DNA from: Lutibacter agarilyticus
Lineage (GTDB): Bacteria > Bacteroidota > Bacteroidia > Flavobacteriales > Flavobacteriaceae
Direction of reading: 5' to 3'
NCBI RefSeq assembly: GCF_900188235.1
Contig: NZ_FZNT01000011.1
Location: 1 to 64,000 of the forward strand
DNA: 64,000 nucleotides
Positions 44,084 through 52,904 of this stretch are shown here, piece by piece. Both the position numbers and the translations under genes were made by a program. How positions within the stretch are numbered: position 1 is the stretch's first letter; the number at the start of each line of letters is the position of its first letter. The notes under the pieces are model-generated. The model was not told the DNA's origin. It did not search any database and worked only from the letters and a program-made list of their open reading frames with translations.

Positions 44084-45625
44084 TTAAAGGCTTTCTAAAT
44101 TATCAAATATTTGATAAAAGAAACCTATAGACTTGGCATATTCATCAACAAGAATACGTTCATTTACACCGTGAAAACCTTTAAACTCTTCGGTGTTTTC
44201 CAATTGAATAGCAGTCATGGTATACACATCTGGTGCAAAATCTCTGGCTTGAAAATGTTTAGAATCTGAACCTCCAACCACAAAAAATGGTGATACAATT
44301 AAATCGTTACCCCATATTTGGCGTACGGTTTTTTCTAGCATTTTATATCCAGGGCCACTAGCATCCGCTATATTAGTTGCTGGTGTAGAAGCTGAAATAT
44401 CTTTCATTGTAATACGATCATCTCCAATAGCTTTTTTAATATGCGCCATAATTACTTCAGGTGTGTCACCTGGCATAGGTCTGAAATTTACAACAGCTGT
44501 TGCTGATGGAGGCAATACATTATCCTTAATACCAGCATTAAACATCGTAGTGGCTATAGTTGTATGAAGCATCGCCCTTGTAACTTCATTTTTTGACATA
44601 ACTTCAATAAATTTTTGTTCCATATCAGTTACTTCTCCATCTTTACCAAAAGCTACAGCGGCATACAAGGGTTGATTTTCAGCATCTAATTCAGGTCCCA
44701 TGTAAAGGTATTGTTGACGCACTGCAGGGTGAATTCTATATGGGAATTGTGCTTTTTCTAATTTTGTAATAGCCTCTGCTAAAATTCCGATATTTGATTC
44801 TTCTGGAGGCATAGACGAATGACCTCCTATACCATGTATAGCCAACTCTAAACTAACAAATCCTTTTTGAGCGATACCAATCAATGCTGTATTCTCCTCA
44901 ATTCCTGGGAATATCCCTGGTGTTAGCGGAGCAGATTCATCCATTATATAGGCAAACCTTTTTATACCACGTTCTTCTAAAACATCGGCAACTTTTTTAG
45001 CACCTTCAGCGCCTCCAACTTCTTCATCTTGACCAAAAACAAAATAGATGGTACGCGATGGTTGCCAACCTTCTTTTATTTTCATTTCAGCAGCTTCTAA
45101 AATGGCATGAACTTGATTTTTATCATCCAATGAACCACGCCCCCAAATATAACCGTCCTTTACAGTACCTGCAAAAGGTTCTACCTTCCATTGGTCTCTG
45201 GAATCTTCAGGAACAGGTACAACATCCATATGCGCATAAAACAGTGCTGGTTGTAATGTTGGGTCTTTACCTTCCCAAGTATATAGCAAGCTAAAAGGTC
45301 TTGGATCACCATGTAATTCTTTTTTTAAAGTTTTATGTACTTCTGGGTATGATTCCTCTAAAAATTCATGATAGCTTGAAAAGGCCTCTTTATCAAAGTC
45401 ACTTCTATCCTGATTTGAAATGGTTTTATAGGTGACTGCTTTTGATAATCGTTTAACCGCACCATCAAGATCTACGTCAATAGATATTTGTTCTACTCCT
45501 TTCATTTGCTTGGAAGTAAAATTTTCCAAATCTGGGTTATTTTTTTCTGTGCTCTCTTTTGTATTTTGACCACAACTAAACAACATAGCTACTGAAGCTA
45601 ACGCAATTAAAGTTTTTGTTTTCAT
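44084..45625 (-). CDS. M20 family metallopeptidase, lipoprotein
   Basis: 513 residues. Lipoprotein signal (ALASVAMLFSCGQN, Cys 18). M20 zinc site: FYAHMDVVPVPEDSRDQW (HxD), WGRGSLDDKNQVHAIL (bridging Asp), FGQDEEVGGAEGA (catalytic Glu-Glu), and the dimerisation-domain HGIGGHSSMPPEES. The order and length fit the carboxypeptidase S (CPS1)/PM20D1-like branch that cleaves or forms N-acyl amino acids. It lies five bases after the exported amidohydrolase stop, so both are co-transcribed. Confidence 0.9.
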   Translation of the reverse strand: MKTKTLIALASVAMLFSCGQNTKESTEKNNPDLENFTSKQMKGVEQISIDVDLDGAVKRLSKAVTYKTISNQDRSDFDKEAFSSYHEFLEESYPEVHKTLKKELHGDPRPFSLLYTWEGKDPTLQPALFYAHMDVVPVPEDSRDQWKVEPFAGTVKDGYIWGRGSLDDKNQVHAILEAAEMKIKEGWQPSRTIYFVFGQDEEVGGAEGAKKVADVLEERGIKRFAYIMDESAPLTPGIFPGIEENTALIGIAQKGFVSLELAIHGIGGHSSMPPEESNIGILAEAITKLEKAQFPYRIHPAVRQQYLYMGPELDAENQPLYAAVAFGKDGEVTDMEQKFIEVMSKNEVTRAMLHTTIATTMFNAGIKDNVLPPSATAVVNFRPMPGDTPEVIMAHIKKAIGDDRITMKDISASTPATNIADASGPGYKMLEKTVRQIWGNDLIVSPFFVVGGSDSKHFQARDFAPDVYTMTAIQLENTEEFKGFHGVNERILVDEYAKSIGFFYQIFDNLESL

Positions 45626-45630
45626 ATTTA

Positions 45631-46980
45631 TTATTTATTTAAGGTGTTTTTATAAATTTCACCATTTTTCATTATTACTACAAAATTTTGACCAGGGTCT
45701 CCAACCAAATCAAGATTTTTTAATGGATTACCATCTACTATAATCATATCGGCATAAGCACCTTCTTTTACAACACCCAATGGCCCTTCTTGATAAGGGT
45801 GACGTGGACCAGACAATTTTAATAAACGGGCATTTTCTGATGTAGCTATCTTTAGAACCTCGTACGGTGTAAACCATTCTCCAAGGCGAACTAAGTAATC
45901 ACTTTGTTGATGCGCTTTAGACGCGTCCATCAACTGATCTGTACCAAATGCTAAATTAACCCCTACTTTTTTTGCCATTGGATACAATGCAGATACAGCA
46001 TCTGTTACCTGCTTATACTTTGCAGCACTTACAGGGTTTGTCCAAACCATATCTTCTTCCTTCATAGGTTGCGGACTTAGCCATGCTCCCTTTTCCTTCA
46101 TAAGTTCTAAGGTTTCTTCTGAAGCAAAAAATCCATGCTCAATACTCATAACTCCTGCTTCCACAGATGTTCTAACTCCCCTGTCAGTCATAACATGTGA
46201 CAAAACATAGGTATTGTAATTAGTCGCTTCTTCTACAATAGCCTTAATCTCATCCACAGAGTATTCACTAACATCTAATGGATCAAATTCAGAAGATACA
46301 CCACCACCAGTACAAATTTTAATTTGAGTTGCGCCATATTTCAAAATATCTCTAGTTCTTAATCTAACTTCAGTCTCACCGTCAGAAGTCATGGCCATCA
46401 TGTTTAGCTCCCAATAATTTAGAAAACGTTTATCTCTAGGAGTTTCCAATTTACTATAATGGTCTGCATGTCCTGTAGTTGGACTCATAAAAGGACCCGA
46501 TGGTAAAATTCGGTGCCCTGGATATTCTCCTGAATCAATTAGCTTTTTGATAGCAAAAGGATTACCTCCTGGGTCTCTTACAGTGGTAAAACCACGCATT
46601 AATGTTTCTCTTGCCCCAGTCATACTACGAATGGCTACCTCAGGCATATCGCCTTGATTTGCCAATAGTACTGATGCAGGTGTATAGGCATAGGTAGTGT
46701 GCCAATGTGCATCAATTAAACCTGGTATTAATGTTTTTCCTTGTGCATCAATAACTTTTGCATCTTTTGCTGAAAGGTTTTTCCCTATTTTTTTAATAAG
46801 ATTACCTTCTATCATAACATCTGAATCTGTGATGAGTTTTTCGTTTACACCATCAAAAATATTGACGTTTTTAATAATAATGGTCGTTTTTTCCTCCTCT
46901 TGAGCAAAGCTGAAATGAGATGTGACCAAAACCATAAAGATCACCAATAATTTAATTTTGTTTTTCATTTTGTTTTTCAT
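45631..46980 (-). CDS. exported amidohydrolase family protein
   Basis: 449 residues. Signal peptide about 1-26 (KLLVIFMVLVTSHFSFAQ). PF01979 barrel: GLIDAHWHTTYAY (HxH), ICTGGGVSSEFDPLDVSEY (where the carboxylated Lys region lies), LSHVMTDRGVRTSVEAGV, SIEHGFF (His) and FGTDQLMDASKAHQ (Asp). The C-terminal strand is EGAYADMIIVDGNPLKNLDL. This is the imidazolonepropionase-like/prolidase-like group that hydrolyses Xaa-Pro or N-acyl substrates. A truncated second copy of its last 55 residues lies immediately upstream (46982-47155). First intact gene of the operon. Confidence 0.85.
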   Translation of the reverse strand: MKNKMKNKIKLLVIFMVLVTSHFSFAQEEEKTTIIIKNVNIFDGVNEKLITDSDVMIEGNLIKKIGKNLSAKDAKVIDAQGKTLIPGLIDAHWHTTYAYTPASVLLANQGDMPEVAIRSMTGARETLMRGFTTVRDPGGNPFAIKKLIDSGEYPGHRILPSGPFMSPTTGHADHYSKLETPRDKRFLNYWELNMMAMTSDGETEVRLRTRDILKYGATQIKICTGGGVSSEFDPLDVSEYSVDEIKAIVEEATNYNTYVLSHVMTDRGVRTSVEAGVMSIEHGFFASEETLELMKEKGAWLSPQPMKEEDMVWTNPVSAAKYKQVTDAVSALYPMAKKVGVNLAFGTDQLMDASKAHQQSDYLVRLGEWFTPYEVLKIATSENARLLKLSGPRHPYQEGPLGVVKEGAYADMIIVDGNPLKNLDLVGDPGQNFVVIMKNGEIYKNTLNK

Positions 46981-46981
46981 T

Positions 46982-47155
46982 TTATTTATTCAACGCATTT
47001 TTATATTCTTTCCCATCTTTCAAAATAAGCAATAAGTTCTTTTCAGGATTTGCTAATAAACAAGTATCCTCCAACGGGTTTCCGTTTACAAATAAATCCG
47101 CAAAAACATCTTCTTTTACAACAACCAATGGATAATCTTCAAGTAACGAATATAC
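46982..47155 (-). pseudogene. C-terminal remnant of a second amidohydrolase
   Basis: Minus-strand frame: LLEDYPLVVVKEDVFADLFV, NGNPLEDTCLLANPEKNLLL and ILKDGKEYKNALNK then stop at 46982. It corresponds residue for residue to the end of the neighbour (VKEGAYADMIIVDGNPLKNL, VIMKNGEIYKNTLNK) but differs at about half the positions, so it is a remnant of a separate paralogue. No upstream part remains; the sequence beyond 47160 has no coding signal. Confidence 0.8.
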
Positions 47156-47750
47156 ATTATTATTTTTAAATGTTTAATTTTTATTAATTTTAGTTAAACA
47201 TTATTATTGAGTTTTATTGCTAAAAACAGGATTATTTTAAACATTCATGCACTATTTGACACTATGAAAATATAACTAAAAAATCTTAGTGCTTCCATAT
47301 GAATCTGTTGTTATTAATTATGTGAAAATTAGTAATAATTATAAACCATTAGCTAGTTTTAATATTAACAAAATATTAAGAATATAAATTTAAATAAATA
47401 AAATTAATATATAAAACATTACTTTAATTTATATATAAAAGGACTTATTTTAAAAATATTTGGCATTCTAAAGCCAATATTCACCTTAATTTTTACATTA
47501 AATTAAATTGAATTTAGGGGAGGTTCTATAAAAAAACATGGATGTATTATTTGCTAAAATGCTGATGATACAAATTCAGACTTATAGAATGGTGTTCCTT
47601 ATAGTGATATCTTCACTTAGAGATTATCCTATTATTTTTCTATCAGCTAGACCTATGTTTAGACTTCTAAAATATATAACATCAAAGAATACCTGCATAC
47701 AAAAGTATAACAGTTTATATTTTACATGATGTTCCCATATTTGTTTTTTA
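47156..47750. other. AT-rich intergenic stretch
   Basis: About 590 bases with no convincing gene. A 63-codon plus frame (47538-47729) lacks any support. There are no repeats of the kinds seen elsewhere. It may be the eroded remainder of the paralogous amidohydrolase gene region. Confidence 0.5.
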
Positions 47751-49370
47751 TCACTTATGCTTCTTTACCCGTTTTAAATCTAAATGATTGATGGGATTGA
47801 TTCCTAAACCTGAAACGTTTTTTTGTGTAAAGCGCACTACTTGATCGTAATACAAAGGTATTACGGCTGCTGAAGCCATGACCATACTATCCATTTTTTG
47901 GTACAAGGCTCTTCGTTCTAAATTATTGGTTATGGTAATTGATTTCTCATATAATTTATCAAATTCAGGCGAGCTATAATGTGTGTAATTTGGTCCGTGA
48001 GGGGAGAAATTTTTACTGTGAAATATAAACAAGTAATTTTCAGCATCGGGGTAATCGGCTACCCAACTACCTCTAAAAATACTCAACTGTCCGTTTACCT
48101 TTGTTTGCCTTAATGTTGAAGGCGGCATCACATCGATATTCACTTGCAAGCCAGTTTTTTGAACTTCGCGCTGAATGTATTCACACAAATCTAAATATTG
48201 GCTATTGGTACTTATGGTAATTGAAGGCGTTGTATTTCCTGTTTCTTCTATATACAATTGCACCAATTCTTTTGCTTTTTTTGGTTGATAGGTGTACCCT
48301 TCCATTGCATTGAAAGAAGGCAGGCCTTTTGGTATAAATCCGTTAACGGCAGGTGTACCAATACCATTGCGTAAATACAAAATCATTTTTTCACGATTGA
48401 AACCGTAATTAATGGCTTTTCTAATTTTCAACGAGTTTACTTCCTTTTCTTCAGCATCTAAATAAACACCTAAATATTCGGTATTTAAATACGGACTTGA
48501 GAGCATATCAATTTTATCCTGGTGATGTGCTTTTAACTTGCCATCAGTTGTTAATAAATCGTCCTTATAAGAAGCGTCAATACTGCTCATAAAATCAATA
48601 TTGCCTTGTATAAATTGCAAAAACTCGCTCTGTTTGTCTGGTAAAAAAGTAATGGCAACTGCTTCCAAATAAGGCAATGCGTTTCCTTGTGCGTCTTTTT
48701 CAAAATAATGGTGATTTTTTCTAAAGACCAACTTGGTATTCTCTACCCATAATTTAAATTGAAAAGGACCTGTACCAATAGGATTCGCTCTAAACGTATC
48801 TCCAAAATAAGCAACCGCCTCTTTTGGAACAACCGAACAATACCGCATACTTAAAATACTTAAAAAAGGTGGAAACGGTTGTTTTAATTGAATTACAAAA
48901 GTACTGTCATTTACTGCTTCAAATTGCTCCACAAATTCTAATACCCATTTTCCGGGTGAAGTAACTTTGGGATCAATCAATCGGTTGAAACTGTATTCAA
49001 AATCACTTGCAATTACATTTCTTGTTGAATCATTTCCAAACAACTTGTGCTTGTGAAATTTCACATCGTTTCTTAAATTAAAACGGTATGTTTTTCCATC
49101 TTCAGAAATGGCCCAAGATTCAGCAATATCAGGATGCACTTCTAATTGATCATCTAATTGTACCAACCCGTTAAACAACTGATTGGTTACCCAAATAGTA
49201 CGTAAATCTTTTGCAAAAGCAGGATCTAACGTAGTAATATTTGCATGTTCATTATACCTAAAAACCTGAGAATCATCATAATTTGAAACATTTCTATTAC
49301 AAGAAATCAATAAGCAACAACCAACAATCAACAACCAACAACTACTTCTCAAAACCATACGCTCTTTCAA
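47751..49370 (-). CDS. ABC-type oligopeptide-binding lipoprotein (SBP family 5)
   Basis: 539 residues. Signal LLIVGCCLLISC with the lipid Cys at about 24. The mature domain has FRYNEHANITTLDPAFAKDL, LFNGLVQLDDQLEVHPDIAE (family 5 signature region), SWAISEDGKTYRFNLRNDVK and FHKHKL, and a long C-terminal domain with INYGFNREKMILYLRNGIG. This is the OppA/DppA fold, which binds peptides or nickel/haem outside the inner membrane. No permease or ATPase gene is adjacent, so it depends on a transporter elsewhere. The start overlaps the ABM gene by 29 bases; a second Met four codons in is equally possible. Confidence 0.88.
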   Translation of the reverse strand: MKERMVLRSSCWLLIVGCCLLISCNRNVSNYDDSQVFRYNEHANITTLDPAFAKDLRTIWVTNQLFNGLVQLDDQLEVHPDIAESWAISEDGKTYRFNLRNDVKFHKHKLFGNDSTRNVIASDFEYSFNRLIDPKVTSPGKWVLEFVEQFEAVNDSTFVIQLKQPFPPFLSILSMRYCSVVPKEAVAYFGDTFRANPIGTGPFQFKLWVENTKLVFRKNHHYFEKDAQGNALPYLEAVAITFLPDKQSEFLQFIQGNIDFMSSIDASYKDDLLTTDGKLKAHHQDKIDMLSSPYLNTEYLGVYLDAEEKEVNSLKIRKAINYGFNREKMILYLRNGIGTPAVNGFIPKGLPSFNAMEGYTYQPKKAKELVQLYIEETGNTTPSITISTNSQYLDLCEYIQREVQKTGLQVNIDVMPPSTLRQTKVNGQLSIFRGSWVADYPDAENYLFIFHSKNFSPHGPNYTHYSSPEFDKLYEKSITITNNLERRALYQKMDSMVMASAAVIPLYYDQVVRFTQKNVSGLGINPINHLDLKRVKKHK

Positions 49371-49659
49371 CTTTACAAATTCGTAATTGGTATGTTTTAT
49401 ACCATAATTCTTTTCCCTTTTCTCTTGCCAATGAGTGTTCTGCGTTATTTCGCCATTTTAAAATAGCCTCTAAACTTTTCCAATACGAAACGGTGATTCC
49501 AACTTCACTTCTAGCAGATTCTATGCCTAAAAAACCTTCTTGTTGCTTCGCTAATTCCTCCATTCTTTGGGCGGTTTCTAGATATCCTTCATCAACTTCA
49601 GTTCGTAATGTTGAAAAAATAACAGCATAATATGGTGGTTTTGGAGTAGTTGCAATCAT
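49342..49659 (-). CDS. antibiotic biosynthesis monooxygenase (ABM) family protein
   Basis: 105 residues, single ferredoxin-like ABM domain: YYAVIFSTLRTEVDEGYLET, MEELAKQQEGFLGIESARSE, VGITVSYWKSLEAILKWRNN and AEHSLAREKGKELWYKTYQL. The Gxx-ES-x(4-6) and YW-x-S-x-x-A-x-x-W pattern with the late H is the family standard. Members are small oxygenases or stress proteins; the substrate is unknown. It overlaps both neighbours (29 bases downstream, 4 upstream), so translation is tightly coupled. Confidence 0.85.
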   Translation of the reverse strand: MIATTPKPPYYAVIFSTLRTEVDEGYLETAQRMEELAKQQEGFLGIESARSEVGITVSYWKSLEAILKWRNNAEHSLAREKGKELWYKTYQLRICKVERAYGFEK

Positions 49660-50141
49660 AATTCTAAGTTCATTATATATTCAGGCAATTTGGTGTATTT
49701 ACAAACTTGTTCTTTAACAACTGTAAAACCTGCACGTTTTAAAATTTTATAAGAACCTGTATTCTCAATAATTACTTCAGCCATTAATTTTTTTAACCCT
49801 AGCTGTTTTGAAAATAGAATTAAACCTTCAACTAACGCTGTTCCGTATCCATTGTACCAATATTGTTTTAAAAACCTGTATCCAATTTCATTGTTTTCAA
49901 TAACACCGCAAATTCCAACAAAGCTTCCATTTTCTTTTAATGTCACCGCATAAGGCCATTCCATAACCTTCGTTTCATAACGTGCAATCCACTCATTTAA
50001 TTTAGCTTCACTTTGTTCAAAAGTTGCTGCGCTACCCGTAATATAGCGCATCACTTCTATATCACTTTGCATTTTATGAAAGTCATTTAAATCAGAAATT
50101 GTTAATTTTCGAACTCTAAGCCGATTGGTTTCAAATATCAT
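49656..50141 (-). CDS. GNAT acetyltransferase (RimJ/RimL type)
   Basis: 161 residues from the ATG at 50141. The longer frame adds 17 residues (rich in C/H) not found in the family and overlaps mtaB. Motifs: FETNRLRVRKLTISDLNDFH, MRYITGSAATFEQSEAKLNEWI, FVGICGVIENNEIGYRFLKQ, WYNGYGTALVEGLILFSKQL (motif A) and IIENTGSYKILKRAGFTVVK (motif B). This is the RimJ/RimL group that acetylates protein or small-molecule amines. It is divergent from mtaB; the two share a short promoter region. Confidence 0.88.
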   Translation of the reverse strand: MIFETNRLRVRKLTISDLNDFHKMQSDIEVMRYITGSAATFEQSEAKLNEWIARYETKVMEWPYAVTLKENGSFVGICGVIENNEIGYRFLKQYWYNGYGTALVEGLILFSKQLGLKKLMAEVIIENTGSYKILKRAGFTVVKEQVCKYTKLPEYIMNLEL

Positions 50142-50160
50142 CAATATTATTGTAAATTTG
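50129..50160 (+). promoter_or_regulatory. candidate mtaB promoter
   Basis: TTTC (50129-50132), 20 bases, then TAAATTTG (50153-50160) fits the Bacteroidetes -33/-7 promoter; the ATG is 20 bases further on. The -33 part overlaps the start of the divergent GNAT gene. Confidence 0.5.
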
Positions 50161-50180
50161 CATCCGATAAATGTACAAGA

Positions 50181-51515
50181 ATGAGCGCACAAAAAAAAGT
50201 CGCATTTTACACTTTAGGCTGTAAACTAAATTTTTCAGAAACTTCTACCATCGCACGTAACTTTCAAAATGAAGGTTTTTCACGGGTTGAATTTGAGGAA
50301 AAAGCTGATATCTATGTTATTAATACCTGTACGGTTACTGATAATGCGGATAAACGTTTTAAATCAATTGTAAAAAATGCATTGAAAAAAAATGAACATG
50401 CCTTTTTAATTGCCATAGGTTGTTATGCACAATTGAAACCTGAAGAGTTAGCCGCCGTTGACGGTGTTGATTTGGTATTAGGTGCTACTGAAAAATTTAA
50501 AGTAACCGATTATATAAACGACCTTTCTAAGAATGAAATGGGCGAAGTGCACTCTTGTGAAATTGAAGATGCCGATTTTTACGTTGGCTCTTATTCTATT
50601 GGAGATAGAACCCGCGCCTTTTTAAAAGTGCAAGATGGTTGCGATTATAAATGTACCTATTGCACTATTCCTTTAGCGCGTGGTATTTCACGCAGTGATG
50701 AATTGGAAAATGTGCTAAAAAATGCCAAAGAAATTTCAGAAAAAGGTATTAAAGAAATTGTGTTAACTGGGGTTAATATTGGTGACTATGGTAAAGGTGA
50801 ATTCGGGAATAAAAAACACGAACATACCTTTAACGAATTGGTGCAAGCTTTAGATACAGTTGATGGTATTCATCGTTTACGAATTTCATCTATTGAACCT
50901 AATTTATTAACCAATGAAACGATTGATTTTGTAGCTACATCAAATAGTTTTGTGCCGCATTTTCACATTCCTTTGCAAAGTGGAAGCGACACTTTGTTGA
51001 AATTAATGAAACGTCGTTATTTACGTGAAACCTACGACAACCGTGTTGAAGCTATAAAAAACAAAATGCCAAATGCTTGTATTGGTGTAGATGTAATTGT
51101 TGGATTTCCTGGCGAAACCGATGAATTATTTTTAGAAACCTACAATTATTTAAACGAATTAGATATTTCCTATTTACACGTTTTCACCTATTCTGAACGA
51201 CCAAATACAGAAGCTTTTGATATGGAAGGCGTAGTTCCTAAAAAAGTACGTGCAAAACGCAGTAAAATGTTACGTGGCTTGTCGGTTAAAAAACGTAGAG
51301 CTTTTTATGAAAGTCAGTTAGGAAACGATTTAACGGTGTTGTTTGAAAGTGAAAATAAGGATGGGTTTATACACGGATTTACACAAAATTATGTAAAAGT
51401 AAAAACACCTTGGAATCCTGAATTGGTAAATACGTTGCAAGAAATTACGTTGACAGAAATTGATGAAGATGGCGTGGTACGATTTGATTGGATTCAACAA
51501 CCTGAATTTATATAA
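50181..51515 (+). CDS. mtaB: tRNA t6A37 C2-methylthiotransferase
   Basis: 444 residues, radical SAM methylthiotransferase. The N-terminal UPF0004 cluster Cys are in YTLGCKLNFSETS, INTCTVTDNADKR and AIGCYAQLKPEE; the radical SAM cluster is CDYKCTYCTIPLARG (CxxxCxxC). Conserved DVIVGFPGETDELF and LHVFTYSERPNT follow; the TRAM domain (about 380-440) closes the protein. MtaB adds methylthio to t6A37 of ANN-decoding tRNAs. First gene of the plus-strand run; a MarC gene follows after ten bases. Confidence 0.95.
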   Translation: MSAQKKVAFYTLGCKLNFSETSTIARNFQNEGFSRVEFEEKADIYVINTCTVTDNADKRFKSIVKNALKKNEHAFLIAIGCYAQLKPEELAAVDGVDLVLGATEKFKVTDYINDLSKNEMGEVHSCEIEDADFYVGSYSIGDRTRAFLKVQDGCDYKCTYCTIPLARGISRSDELENVLKNAKEISEKGIKEIVLTGVNIGDYGKGEFGNKKHEHTFNELVQALDTVDGIHRLRISSIEPNLLTNETIDFVATSNSFVPHFHIPLQSGSDTLLKLMKRRYLRETYDNRVEAIKNKMPNACIGVDVIVGFPGETDELFLETYNYLNELDISYLHVFTYSERPNTEAFDMEGVVPKKVRAKRSKMLRGLSVKKRRAFYESQLGNDLTVLFESENKDGFIHGFTQNYVKVKTPWNPELVNTLQEITLTEIDEDGVVRFDWIQQPEFI

Positions 51516-51525
51516 AATGACTTAA

Positions 51526-52167
51526 ATGACAGATTTATACACATTTGCGATATTAGTTTTTACGGCTTTTTTCACTATCATAAACCCGTTAGGCACCATG
51601 CCTATTTTTATGACAATGACGTCTACGTTAAGTAAAAAAAGAAGAAAACAAACCGCAAAAAAAGCAACCATTGTAGCTTTTTTTACCATTTTAGCATTTG
51701 CATTTTCAGGTCAAATTTTATTTAATTTCTTCGGAATTTCAGTCAATAGTTTTAGAATTGTTGGTGGTGTTATTTTCTTTATGATGGGTTGGGATATGTT
51801 ACAAGCACGTTTGGGTTCTTTAAAACACACCAAAGATGAAGGGCAAATTGATGCGTATGTAGATGATATTTCAATTACACCATTGGCTATTCCTATGATT
51901 TGTGGCCCTGGAGCAATTACAAATGCTATTATTTTAATGGAAGATTCACAAAACCTAACTCAAAAATCTGTATTGATTGGTGTTATTGCATTTGTATTAC
52001 TGCTCACCTATTTAATATTGGTTGGTGCAAGTACTATTACCGACAAGTTAGGAGAAACTGGTAATAAAGTAATGATGCGCTTAATGGGATTAATTGTAAT
52101 GGTAATTGCTGTTGAATTTTTCTTTAGTGGTTTAAAACCTATTATTTTAGATATAATGCATAGCTAA
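51526..52167 (+). CDS. MarC family integral membrane protein
   Basis: 213 residues with six membrane helices. The two signature halves are AFFTIINPLGTMPIFMTMTS (near 15-34) and DISITPLAIPMICGPGAITN (about 108-127), which mirror each other as in the NAAT/MarC fold. MarC is not a drug efflux pump despite its name; the role is unknown. The stop codon of this gene overlaps the start of the hydrolase gene by one base. Confidence 0.92.
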   Translation: MTDLYTFAILVFTAFFTIINPLGTMPIFMTMTSTLSKKRRKQTAKKATIVAFFTILAFAFSGQILFNFFGISVNSFRIVGGVIFFMMGWDMLQARLGSLKHTKDEGQIDAYVDDISITPLAIPMICGPGAITNAIILMEDSQNLTQKSVLIGVIAFVLLLTYLILVGASTITDKLGETGNKVMMRLMGLIVMVIAVEFFFSGLKPIILDIMHS

Positions 52168-52826
52168 TGGAAACAGCAAAAACGCCTATTTATTTTATTC
52201 CGGGATTGGCTGCCAGCGCTAAAATATTTGAGCGCATACAATTGCCAAAAGATTCATTTGAAGTCCATTTTTTAGAATGGATCATTCCTACCTCTGTAAA
52301 CGAATCTCTGGAAGCTTACGCAAAAAGAATGGCTGAATTTGTGACTGAAAGTAATGCAGTTTTAGTAGGTGTTTCTTTCGGCGGAATTATGGTGCAAGAA
52401 ATGAGTAAATTTTTAAATGTTCAAAAAATAATTTTAATCTCAAGTATCAAATCTAGCAAGGAACTACCACCTATGTTGAAGGTGCTTGAAAAAACACATT
52501 TATACAAATTATTTCCTTCAAAATACATTTCATATTTTGAAAATTATGCTACGTATGCTTTTGGCGATTTTGCAAAAAAAAAGGTGAAATTATACAAAGA
52601 ATACTTAACGGTTAGAGATGTTCTTTATTTAGACTGGGCCATTGAAAATGTACTGAAATGGAATCAAACTGAGCCTTTAAAAAACACGGTTCATATACAC
52701 GGAACAAATGACCATATTTTTCCGATTAAATATATTAAAGATTGTATTCCTGTGGAAAATGGCACGCATGTTATGATTCTTTTTAAAGCTAAAACCATCA
52801 GTAATCTTATTACAAAAGCCATTTAA
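52167..52826 (+). CDS. alpha/beta hydrolase
   Basis: 219 residues. PIYFIPGLAASAKIFERI opens the fold; the nucleophile elbow is AVLVGVSFGGIMVQEMS (G-V-S-F-G, Ser about 71); Asp in HIHGTNDHIFPIKYI; His in NGTHVMIL. No lid domain of note and no signal peptide, so cytoplasmic. A broad substrate class (esterase or thioesterase) is all that can be said. The gene starts one base into the marC stop. Confidence 0.85.
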   Translation: METAKTPIYFIPGLAASAKIFERIQLPKDSFEVHFLEWIIPTSVNESLEAYAKRMAEFVTESNAVLVGVSFGGIMVQEMSKFLNVQKIILISSIKSSKELPPMLKVLEKTHLYKLFPSKYISYFENYATYAFGDFAKKKVKLYKEYLTVRDVLYLDWAIENVLKWNQTEPLKNTVHIHGTNDHIFPIKYIKDCIPVENGTHVMILFKAKTISNLITKAI

Positions 52827-52904
52827 TTGTTAAAATAGAAATACATTTTCTTCAAATGCGAATAAATTTGTATTTTGTGACTCATCATAAAAATTGGGGT
52901 AATT

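Noticed and set aside
47538-47729. 63-codon plus frame with DYPIIFLSAR resembling a response regulator strand
   Set aside because: No receiver Asp or further motifs in frame; likely chance in AT-rich sequence.
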